Assembly: GCF_040605455.1 (NCBI RefSeq)
Contig: NZ_JBEXCV010000139.1
Location: forward strand, 1 to 23,528
Length of the DNA: 23,528 bases
Source of the DNA: Embleya sp040605455
GTDB lineage: Bacteria > Actinomycetota > Actinomycetes > Streptomycetales > Streptomycetaceae
Direction of reading: 5' to 3'
This document shows, piece by piece, positions 13,905 through 20,375 of this stretch. The notes below the pieces were generated by a model. It saw only the letters and a program-made list of their open reading frames with translations, was not told where the DNA came from and ran no database searches. The stretch's first letter is position 1. Every line of letters starts with the position of its first letter. The translations under genes and the position numbers were made by a program.

Positions 13905-13933
13905 TTGACGTTTTGGTCCAGACCGCTTACCTT
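13905..13933 (+). promoter_or_regulatory. chitinase-type promoter
   Basis: TTGACG (13905-13910), a 17-bp spacer and TACCTT (13928-13933) form a good vegetative promoter. One DasR-like site fills the spacer and a second lies just past the expected transcription start. This layout, direct repeats over the promoter, is well known for Streptomyces chitinase genes. The gene behind it is broken. Confidence 0.6.
13912..13927. promoter_or_regulatory. DasR-like site 1 (chitinase direct repeat)
   Basis: TTTGGTCCAGACCGCT contains the TGGTCCAGACC core of the Streptomyces chitinase direct repeats and of the DasR consensus (TGGTCTAGACCA). It lies in the -35/-10 spacer. Confidence 0.6.
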
Positions 13934-13944
13934 CCAATGGGCTT

Positions 13945-13960
13945 TTTGGTCCAGACCAAT
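13945..13960. promoter_or_regulatory. DasR-like site 2 (chitinase direct repeat)
   Basis: TTTGGTCCAGACCAAT is the second copy in the same orientation, 33 bp (three helical turns) after the first. It falls just downstream of the predicted transcription start. Confidence 0.65.
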
Positions 13961-13961
13961 T

Positions 13962-14350
13962 CGCCCTGGCGACTGCTGCCTGGTCGCGGTTGGTGTCCCA
14001 TTCGGCAACGGCCCGGCCGGGCCGCCCACTCACTGCACCGTCAACGGCGACAAGTGCGACGGCTCGCCCGACGTCCCGCCCTCGGCTCCCGGCGCACCGC
14101 ACGCCACCACCGTCACCGCGCACTCGATCGCACTCGGCTGGACCGCCGCGACCGGCGGCGACTACCCGGTGGCCGGCTACGAGGTGGTCTCGGGCGGCAC
14201 CACGGTCGCGACCGTGCCGACCGCCTCTGCCACCCGCACCGGCCTCACCCCGGCCACCGCGTACACCAACGCGGTCCGGGCCAAGGACACCCGAGGCAAC
14301 CTCGGCCCGCTCGGCCCGCCCGCCACGGTGACCACCGTGGACCCGGCGAG
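13962..14350 (+). pseudogene. chitinase remnant: end of a binding domain plus a fibronectin type III domain
   Basis: Read in the frame of 13905, the sequence gives PFGNGPAGPPTHCTVNGDKC, consistent with the last strand and closing Cys of a CBM2-type binding domain. A Pro-rich linker PDVPPSAPGAP follows. Then comes a fibronectin type III domain (TTVTAHSIALGWTAATGG, YPVAGYEVVSGGTTVATV, RTGLTPATAYTNAVRAKDT, ending PPATVTTVDP). This is the non-catalytic front half of a secreted Streptomyces chitinase. There is no start codon, signal peptide or ribosome site: the promoter region is joined directly to the middle of the binding domain. The catalytic domain is absent, replaced after TTVDPASD by a repeat array. 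The DasR-like promoter in front supports the chitinase identity. The product would not be made or exported. Confidence 0.7.
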
Positions 14351-14355
14351 CGATC

Positions 14356-14607
14356 CGAGAGCAGCGCACGCAAGCGAGAGCAGCGGGCGCGAGCGAGAGC
14401 AGCGGATGCGACCGAGAGCAGCGGGCGCAGGTGAAAGCGGGCGGACTCGGATGCGGCAGGCAGCGCGGCGAGAGCGGCGCACGCAAGGGGGAGCAAGGCA
14501 TGCAAACGAGAGCAGCGCACTCAAGCGAGAGCGGCGCACGCATGCGAGCGAGAGCGATGCACGTAGACGAGAGCGGGCGACGGGCCGACGAGGGCAGCGG
14601 ACGCAGG
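14356..14607. repeat. degenerate 19-bp-period tandem repeat array, about 13 units
   Basis: Units resembling CGAGAGCAGCGCACGCAAG begin at 14356, 14375, 14394, 14413 and 14432, then 14469, 14488, 14507 and 14526, then 14549, 14568 and 14589. Spacing is 19 bp with one ~37-bp double step and small indels. Because 19 is not a multiple of three the array is not a protein repeat, and the units are contiguous without spacers, so it is not CRISPR. It replaces the missing 3' part of the chitinase remnant. Confidence 0.8.
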
Positions 14608-14610
14608 TTC

Positions 14611-14663
14611 GGCACGGGACCGCACGAGTGGGCGCCACGTTTGCGCCCACTCGTGGCGCCGTG
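14611..14663 (-). terminator. strong hairpin terminator of the aldo/keto reductase remnant
   Basis: CACGAGTGGGCGC (14623-14635) and GCGCCCACTCGTG (14643-14655) form a perfect 13-bp stem with the 7-nt loop CACGTTT. An outer CACGG/CCGTG pairing extends it. It starts 13 bp past the reductase stop codon on the minus strand. Confidence 0.65.
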
Positions 14664-14668
14664 ACCGA

Positions 14669-15062
14669 TCAGGCGAAACCCGCGACCGAGCGCGGTGTGT
14701 ACGGCTGTTCGAGACGGTCGATCTCGTCCTCGGTCAGGGTCAGCGACAGCGCCGCCACCGCGTCCTGGATGTGTGTCGGCTTGCCCGCGCCGATGATCGG
14801 CGCGGTCACCCCGGGCCGGCTCGCGATCCAGGCCAGCGCCACCTGGGCGCGCGATACGCCGCGTTCCTCGGCGATCGCGGCGACCGCCTCGACGATCGGC
14901 CGATCCGCCTCGCCGTACAGGGTCTTCCCGAACTCGTCGGTCTCGCTGCGTGCGCTGTCCGCGCCCCAGTCGCGAGTGAGTCGACCCCGGGCCAGCGGGC
15001 TCCATGGGATCACGCCGACCCCCTGGTCGGCGCACAGCGCCTCCGCGCCTTCCGCGCAGGGC
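14669..15062 (-). pseudogene. C-terminal fragment of an aldo/keto reductase
   Basis: About 130 codons match the C-terminal third of an NADP-dependent aldo/keto reductase. Recognisable parts are LCADQGVGVIPWSPLARGRL, the helix VEAVAAIAEERGVSRAQVAL, and the NADP-binding segment WIASRPGVTAPIIGAGKPTH. The tail TEDEIDRLEQPYTPR also fits. The family is usually about 320-340 aa. The barrel strands carrying the catalytic Asp-Tyr-Lys-His residues are missing, and the frame runs without a start codon into the end of an agmatinase remnant. The 3' end and its terminator look intact, so a deletion removed the front. A GTG inside the fragment could in principle start a short product, but it would lack the active site. 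Confidence 0.75.
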
Positions 15063-15082
15063 CGGACCGGGTGTGCGTCCGG

Positions 15083-15375
15083 TCAGCCGGACAGGCTGTC
15101 ACGGCGGTTGCGGGCGAGCACGGACAGCAGTTCGTAGCCCACGTGCGCGGCGGCGATGCCGGTCGGTTCCGCATGGTCGTAGGCGGGCGCGACCTCGACG
15201 ATGTCCGCACCGACCACGTCCGGTCGGTGGCTGACGCCGCTGTCGAACGGGACCCGACCACCGCGACGTCCACGTACTCGACCTCGCCGGCGCGCGGCAG
15301 GCGCGCGAAGGTGGCGAGTCCCGCGAAGCACGGTACGCGCGTGGCGTCGATGAGGCCCTGCGGAGCGCCGGTCAT
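15083..15375 (-). pseudogene. speB: agmatinase (ureohydrolase) with a large internal deletion and frameshift
   Basis: The ATG at 15375 opens MTGAPQGLIDATRVPCFAGL and TFARLPRAGEVEYVDVAVVG, the typical start of actinobacterial agmatinases. After VAVVG the frame shifts: the next frame continues VPFDSGVSHRP and jumps straight to DVVGADIVEVAPAYDHAEPT, then IAAAHVGYELLSVLARN and a stop. PFDSGVS and the DIVEV(A)P segment are normally about 200 residues apart in a ~320-aa enzyme. The binuclear manganese ligands (GGDHS, DAHxD, DxD) are all missing, so it is inactive. An intact copy would convert agmatine to putrescine and urea. A small hairpin (15077-15092) spans the stop codon. Confidence 0.8.
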
Positions 15376-15390
15376 CGCTCGGTCCTTTCG

Positions 15391-15627
15391 GTGCCGGGGC
15401 CGATCGACGCGGCCGATCCGGGCGGCGGGTCGGTCGCGACACCGGCCACGTGGTTGGAGACCGGCGGGTCCTGGGACGCGACGAGCCGCCGCCTGGACGT
15501 GCGTCTGCACACCGTGCGTGATCGGGTGGACAAGGCGATGCGACTGACCGGCCGGCGCCCGGAGGACGGCGACCATGGTTTCGATCCGTGGCCGGCGGCC
15601 CGCATCCGCCGCGACAGTCCGGGTTGA
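15391..15627 (+). pseudogene. C-terminal helix-turn-helix fragment of a PucR-type regulator
   Basis: The frame contains WLETGGSWDATSRRLDV and RLHTVRDRVDKAMRLTGRRP, the C-terminal helix-turn-helix of PucR/CdaR family activators, whose usual form is a longer acyclic protein of 400-550 aa with HTH near its end. Only ~45 residues match; the sequence on both sides is degenerate and there is no ribosome site. It lies divergent from the agmatinase remnant, so it may be that gene's former regulator. Confidence 0.5.
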
Positions 15628-15658
15628 TCGTGCCCCATCCCCAGGCGCCGGCCCGCCG

Positions 15659-16171
15659 CTACCCGACGACCTTTCGCGCCCTCGGCACAGCCGGCGCTGC
15701 CGGCGCGGACTCGGCGGACGACGTCGATGGGGTCGATGGGGTCGATGGGGTCGAGGTATCGGCACCGGCACACGCCAACAGTCGTTCCAGCGCGAAGCTG
15801 CCCGAGCCGAATACCACGATCAACAGCAGCGACCAGCAAAACATCGCGGAGGCTTCTCCACCGTTCCGGATCGGCCACAGGTCCAGTTTCTGGTGCTCGG
15901 TGAAGTAGGCGTAGGCCATCGATCCGGACGAGACGAACGCGGCGACCCGGGTGCCCAAACCGAGCAACACCATTCCGCCGCCCACGAGTTGAATGACAGC
16001 CGCGTACCAGCCGGGCCATGTGCCGGCGGACAGGGTGCCCCGTCCGCTGTCCGGGAAGCCGAACAACGAGGCGGTGCCGTGGCAGGTGAAGAGCAGTCCG
16101 ACGACGATACGGAACAGGCCCAATACATGAGGCTTGACGGATTCGATGACGGCGTGCGGAACGGGTGACAT
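15659..16171 (-). CDS. DoxX family membrane protein
   Basis: A 170-aa protein with four predicted membrane helices: VLGLFRIVVGLLFTCHG, WYAAVIQLVGGGMVLLGLG, AAFVSSGSMAYAYF and MFCWSLLLIVVFGSGSFALE. HGTASLFGFP after the first helix is the DoxX family hallmark. DoxX-type proteins are poorly understood; relatives have been linked to quinone-dependent oxidation and oxidative stress. The C-terminus is low complexity (TPSTPSTPSTSS), encoded by a 9-bp tandem repeat, then ends in Ala/Pro. The ATG at 16171 has AGGAG 8 nt upstream. A near-consensus DasR operator lies 32 bp upstream of the start, implying control by amino-sugar supply. No partner gene is adjacent. Confidence 0.88.
   Translation of the reverse strand: MSPVPHAVIESVKPHVLGLFRIVVGLLFTCHGTASLFGFPDSGRGTLSAGTWPGWYAAVIQLVGGGMVLLGLGTRVAAFVSSGSMAYAYFTEHQKLDLWPIRNGGEASAMFCWSLLLIVVFGSGSFALERLLACAGADTSTPSTPSTPSTSSAESAPAAPAVPRARKVVG
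15723..15756. repeat. 9-bp tandem repeat inside the DoxX gene
   Basis: GTCGATGGG occurs three times in a row plus a partial copy. In the DoxX frame it encodes the repeated STP triplets of the C-terminal tail, so copy-number change would alter tail length without a frameshift. Confidence 0.85.
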
Positions 16172-16202
16172 CGGACGGCTCCTGGGGGACGGAGGGCGGG
16201 AG

Positions 16203-16218
16203 ATTGGTCCAGACCAGT
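16203..16218 (-). promoter_or_regulatory. DasR-responsive-element-like operator upstream of DoxX
   Basis: Read on the minus strand, ACTGGTCTGGACCAAT matches the DasR consensus A(G/C)TGGTCTAGACCA(G/C)T at all but two positions. It lies 32-47 bp upstream of the DoxX start codon, a position where a bound repressor would block transcription. Confidence 0.65.
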
Positions 16219-17156
16219 TTCGACAGGTCATCCCCGCACGGACAATGCCGTGCTCGGCAACCGGCACAAAGTGGCAAGGAGCCCGAGTGGACACCGTCGG
16301 GCGAACCGAGCACCCTTCGCCGATCGCGGCGCCGGCGCTCGAAGTGAGAGTTGCAACAGGGGCGCAACGACACCCGAGTTTCGTTTGACGTCCGGTGGAT
16401 TCGCGGGGACAGTGTGTGTGCGCACCGATGCGAACAGTTGCCCTACCCGCGATCGGGCGTTTCCTGGTCGACCCCGCACACCCTTGCGAGGAGTGATCCG
16501 TTCATGGGCGTTTTTGCGTCGAAGGCTCGCGGCCGAACGATCCCGGAACGGTCGGCGCGCTGTCCGAGGACGCCATCTCGGCATGCAAACAGCGATGCTG
16601 TGGCTGGGAGTTCACCTCGGATGAGCCGGCGCCCGCACCCGAGCTAGCCCATGCGCTCCGCTGCCGATCACTCATGACGCGCGTGCGGGCACCCGCCGAG
16701 CGAGGCTCCGGACCGGTCCGAATCGCTTGCCGGCGCAAGGCGATCGGACCGTTTCCGAAACGGAAGCGGAAGTGCCGCTACCGGGGGCTCCGGTCGCATA
16801 CGGTGCGGCCGACTCGGACATCGCCCACGCCGACAGCGGGTGCGGCCGGCAACGGGAGGCCGGTCACGCGCCCGGTGGACCGCGTCCGACCCGAGCGGAC
16901 CGCCCCTCGGGTCCACCGCCGTCGTATATCCCCTCCCACCGACCATCGTTCAGGGATCCCAGCCCGTGTTGCGATTACTCCGCCGTCCTCCCCACGTCGC
17001 CGACGCGGCCCGATCCGGTCGCGGCGACCGGCACTTCCCCGCTCGCGCCGCCCGGCCTGCGAGTACCGCTGCGAGCACCCGTCCGCAACTCTCGCCAGCA
17101 GCACGCCCATTCGCGTCCAGTCGGCTCCGCCGACCCGGTCCGGGGAGCGAACGCGG
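16219..17156. other. long intergenic region before the histidine kinase
   Basis: No gene is firmly supported in these ~940 bp. A 47-codon ORF at 16504-16647 (+), MGVFASKARGRTIPERSARC..., has GAGGAG 10 nt upstream, but its composition is not convincing and I recognise no family. TTGACG at ~16385 lacks a good -10. A 15-bp dyad at 16749-16763 is listed separately. The kinase frame is open back to 16674, but that stretch is Arg/Pro-rich and looks non-coding. Confidence 0.5.
16749..16763. promoter_or_regulatory. 15-bp perfect palindrome
   Basis: CCGTTTC-C-GAAACGG is a perfect dyad about 400 bp upstream of the histidine kinase start. It may be an operator for that cluster, but it is rather far from the start and no promoter is seen beside it. 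Confidence 0.3.
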
Positions 17157-19649
17157 ATGAAGATGCGTCCCTCCCGCTCCCAATGCGCAGGCTCCACCGA
17201 CACCGGCCTTGCGGGCACGGGCCCGACGGGCACGGACCCGACGAACGCAGGCCCCGCCGTGGGCGCCACGCGCGCAGGCCACGACGGCGAAGGCCCCACC
17301 GGCGCAGGCCCCGCGGGCGCAACGTCTGCGCCGCGTCCCCCGTTGCGGGCCCGGCTCGCCGCCCGGATCCGCCCACGAGTACGCGGCCTGATCACCCTCA
17401 TGGTCGTCGTGCCCTCCGCGGGCATGGTCTTCTTCGCCGGATCCGCGATCCTGGCGATGGTCGAACAGGCCCAGGCCGCCGACCACGCGCACGATCTGGT
17501 CGGCGTCTCGGCCGACGCCGGCGAGGTGGGTCGCCGACTCCAGGCGGAGAGCGCCGCCGCGGTGACCCTGCTCTCCCGTGGCCCGGGCCCGATCACCAGC
17601 GCCGACTACCGCACCGCGATCGACGCGAGCGAGGCCGCCGTACGTCGCTACCAGGACCGCCGCCGCGGCCTGGAACCCGCCTCCACCGCCGAACGCGACG
17701 CGCTGGCCGCCGTGGACACCGCGCTGCGCGGCCTGCCGGGCCTGCGCACCCAGGTCGACCAGCGGGGTGTGGCCACCTCGGCGGCGGCCGTGCGCTACTG
17801 GGCCTGGATCGGCACCACCGTGGACCTGCGCGCCCGGGTCGCGCTGGATCCGGGTGTGTCCACCGGCACCGCCGGCCGCCTGCGCGCGATCACCGCGCTG
17901 GCCCAGGCCCGTGCCGCGCTCGGCCAGGAACAGGTCACCGTGCTGCGCTCGTTGGGCGCCGGTCCGCTGGGCGGTCCGGTGCTCAAGGCGGCCTCCACCG
18001 CCCGCGCCGCGCACGATCAGGCCCTGGAAGGCTTCGCGGTGACCGCGCCCGGCGCTTGGCGAGACCGGCTCGCCCGGGCGCTGGCCGGCCCCGAAATGAT
18101 CCGGGTCGCCCAGACCGAGGACGCACTCGGCCGCGACACGCCGGCAGCCGACGTCTGGCGCGCCGCCCTGGCCGAACGCGCCGACCGGTTGTGGTCGGTG
18201 GAGCAGCGGGCCGACACCGACGTCGCCCGCGAGGTGGCCGACGTGACCGGCGACCGGTGGTGGCTGGCCGGCGTCCAGGGCGCGGTGCTCATCGGCGCGG
18301 TGCTGGCCGCCGCCGCGGCCGCGGCCTGGCTCGGCCGCCTGCTGCACCGCCGCCTGCAGACCCTGGCCGAGCGGGTCACCGTGATGACCCAACAGACGCT
18401 GCCCGCCGTCGAGGCCGACCTGCGTCGCCGCGACGCGCTGGCCCCGCACGAGAGCGGTCGGGCGTACGCGGTCAAGATGCTCGGCCCGCAGCCGAAGCGC
18501 GAGCGAGGTGCGGACGAGATCGCCGATCTGGCCCGCGCACTGACCCAACTCGCCTACAGCACCGTCGAACACAGCGCGTCGCTGGTGCTGGCCCAGCGCG
18601 AGTACAACGACGCGCTCGGCGACGTCGCCCGGCGGATCCGGGTGCAGACCAGCCGGGTCAGCAGCGCCCTGGACCGGCTCCAGGCCTCCAACCTGACGGT
18701 TGATCAACTGGGCACCGTCTTCGAGGTGGACCACGGCAACGAGGGCACCAAGCGACTCGCCGACTCGATCGCGGTGCTCAGCGGGCAGCCGCCGACCCGG
18801 TTGTGGCCCGACACCCCGCTGTACGAGGTGGTCCGCGCCGGCGCCCAGCGGGTGACCAACTACGAGCGGCTGCCCGATATCGCCTTCAAGGGCATTCCCA
18901 CGTCGGTCACGCTCGCCGGCGACACGGTCGGCGCGGTGACCCAGATCCTCGGCGAGATCGTCGACAACGCGGCCCGGTTCTCCGGCCGGCACGAGGTGGA
19001 GATCACCGCCGAACGCACCGAGGCGGGCGTCCTGGTGCGGGTGCGAGACCAGGGGGTGGGCCATCGCGACCCGGAGCTGCTCAACCGCCGACTGCGCGCC
19101 GACCTGGACGCGTTGCCCTCGCTGCGCCAGACCGGGCTGACCGTGGTCGCGCTCCAGGCCCGCCCGTTGGCCATCGAGGTGGAACTGCAACCGGGCACGG
19201 ACGGCGGGACGGTCGTCGAGATCGTGCTGCCGCACACGATCATCGCCTCGGTGGGCCGGCACCGACGCCGGGTGGAGCACGTCGCCCGCCCGCCCGCACC
19301 ACCGTCCGGCCCCGCGCGGCCGATCGCCCTCGGGTCTGGCCTCAACGGCGCCGCCGCAAACGGCGTCGGCCCGAACGACAGCGGCGCCAACGGCAGCGGC
19401 CCGCACGCCCCCGGCGCGGATCCTGGCGCCACCGGCCCGATCGCCGGCGGCCCGCTGCCCGCGGACTGCGCGCCCGAGTTGACCGCGCAGGGCCTGCCCC
19501 GCCGCGAACGCCGGACGGCGCAAGCGACCCACTTCCGTCGTACCGCCCCACCCACCCGTGACATAGCGCAGGCCAGCGCCGCCGCCGCCTCGTTCGGGCG
19601 CGGCGCCCGTGACCTGCCCTTCACCCGGACCCCCAAGGAATCCCCATGA
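17157..19649 (+). CDS. nitrate/nitrite-sensing-type sensor histidine kinase, conservon CvnA-like
   Basis: An 830-aa membrane kinase. After a ~60-residue Gly/Thr/Pro low-complexity N-terminus, membrane helix 1 (about 78-101) and helix 2 (about 367-392) enclose an extracellular helical domain of ~265 residues. That domain has the layout of the nitrate/nitrite-sensing (NIT) domain of actinobacterial kinases. A HAMP-like linker follows, then a DHp-like helix with VFEVDHGNEGTKR (~524); the family normally has LDHLATRMRR here, so the region is divergent though the His remains. The ATPase domain shows the N box EIVDNAARFS (~600) and G1 RDQGVGHRD (~630). The G2 glycines (GLGL) are replaced by RQTGLTVVALQ, so catalysis may be weak. 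The C-terminal ~160 residues are disordered. ATG 17157 follows GGGGAG. The stop overlaps the next start as ATGA. Confidence 0.85.
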   Translation: MKMRPSRSQCAGSTDTGLAGTGPTGTDPTNAGPAVGATRAGHDGEGPTGAGPAGATSAPRPPLRARLAARIRPRVRGLITLMVVVPSAGMVFFAGSAILAMVEQAQAADHAHDLVGVSADAGEVGRRLQAESAAAVTLLSRGPGPITSADYRTAIDASEAAVRRYQDRRRGLEPASTAERDALAAVDTALRGLPGLRTQVDQRGVATSAAAVRYWAWIGTTVDLRARVALDPGVSTGTAGRLRAITALAQARAALGQEQVTVLRSLGAGPLGGPVLKAASTARAAHDQALEGFAVTAPGAWRDRLARALAGPEMIRVAQTEDALGRDTPAADVWRAALAERADRLWSVEQRADTDVAREVADVTGDRWWLAGVQGAVLIGAVLAAAAAAAWLGRLLHRRLQTLAERVTVMTQQTLPAVEADLRRRDALAPHESGRAYAVKMLGPQPKRERGADEIADLARALTQLAYSTVEHSASLVLAQREYNDALGDVARRIRVQTSRVSSALDRLQASNLTVDQLGTVFEVDHGNEGTKRLADSIAVLSGQPPTRLWPDTPLYEVVRAGAQRVTNYERLPDIAFKGIPTSVTLAGDTVGAVTQILGEIVDNAARFSGRHEVEITAERTEAGVLVRVRDQGVGHRDPELLNRRLRADLDALPSLRQTGLTVVALQARPLAIEVELQPGTDGGTVVEIVLPHTIIASVGRHRRRVEHVARPPAPPSGPARPIALGSGLNGAAANGVGPNDSGANGSGPHAPGADPGATGPIAGGPLPADCAPELTAQGLPRRERRTAQATHFRRTAPPTRDIAQASAAAASFGRGARDLPFTRTPKESP

Positions 19650-20158
19650 CCGAGCCCGCCGTCGACCAGAGCGTGCTCGACGACTTCATGCGCCAGTTCG
19701 TGCACGACCACGCCCCCGACATCCTGCACGCGGTCGCCGCCAGCGGCGACTCGCTGCTGGTCGCCCAGGCCGCACTGCCCGGTCGCATCCGTGCCGACGA
19801 GGCCGCGCAGACGGCGTGGATCGCGACCGCCGAGAAGATCGCGTCGAGCGCACCCGGGGCCCTGCTGATGCAGGACTACAGCGCCGACCTGATGGGCCTG
19901 GGGCCGGTCAGCGTGCTGATGTCGCAGGCCGAGCACGGCCTGCTGCTCACCATGGGCAACACCAGCCCGGGCCCGGACGGACAGGTGCACCCCTCGGCGC
20001 TGATCGTGGCGACCACCTGGAACGCCGACGTCGGCAACCTGATCCGGGCGATGCACGCACTGATGGAGCGGGTCGGCCCGTCGCTGACCCCGCTCGCGCG
20101 CGGTCGCGGTCTCCAGCCACAACCCACCCGGATGCCGGCCCCCAGTCGGGTCTTCTGA
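19646..20158 (+). CDS. roadblock/LC7 domain protein, conservon CvnB-like
   Basis: A 170-aa cytoplasmic protein with a roadblock/LC7 fold at about 10-130. ILHAVAASGDSLLVAQAALP forms the first helix-strand unit and AAQTAWIATAEKIASSAPGA the middle helix. VSVLMSQAEHGLLLTMG gives the central strands, and the final helix is NLIRAMHALMERVG. In conservons this protein sits between the kinase-like CvnA and the DUF742 CvnC/GTPase CvnD and is thought to regulate the GTPase, like MglB. Here it overlaps the kinase gene by 4 nt but is not followed by cvnC or cvnD. The next gene is a binding protein. It therefore may bind a GTPase encoded elsewhere, or the kinase directly. The C-terminal ~40 residues are Pro/Arg-rich. 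Confidence 0.85.
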   Translation: MTEPAVDQSVLDDFMRQFVHDHAPDILHAVAASGDSLLVAQAALPGRIRADEAAQTAWIATAEKIASSAPGALLMQDYSADLMGLGPVSVLMSQAEHGLLLTMGNTSPGPDGQVHPSALIVATTWNADVGNLIRAMHALMERVGPSLTPLARGRGLQPQPTRMPAPSRVF

Positions 20159-20375
20159 TCCCCCGCACCCGGCTGTCCCGTCCCGGACGACCCGGCCATC
20201 CGCCCCGGCCGTCCGGAGCATCCACGCGCCCGGCCCACCGGCCGCCCCGGCGCATCCGCCACGCCCGGCCCGCGCGCGGCCCGAGAGCGCGTCGCGCATC
20301 GTCGCGCGACCCAGCCGGCAGTCCCATCCGGAGTTCGTACCCCGTATCGCCGAACCTGCCGAGAGAGAGACGGAC

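Noticed and set aside
14356..14607. CRISPR array near cas3
   Set aside because: Units are contiguous, 19 bp, degenerate and without unique spacers of even length.
16504..16647. 47-codon small protein gene
   Set aside because: The ribosome site is acceptable, but composition is random-like in this frame and no family is recognised, so it is only mentioned in the intergenic entry.
16674..17156. 161-residue N-terminal extension of the histidine kinase
   Set aside because: The stretch is Arg/Pro-rich without family similarity, and ATG 17157 has a ribosome site.
16950..19532. 860-codon minus-strand frame opposite the histidine kinase
   Set aside because: It is a shadow created by high GC at third positions; there is no motif, and the sense strand carries recognisable domains.
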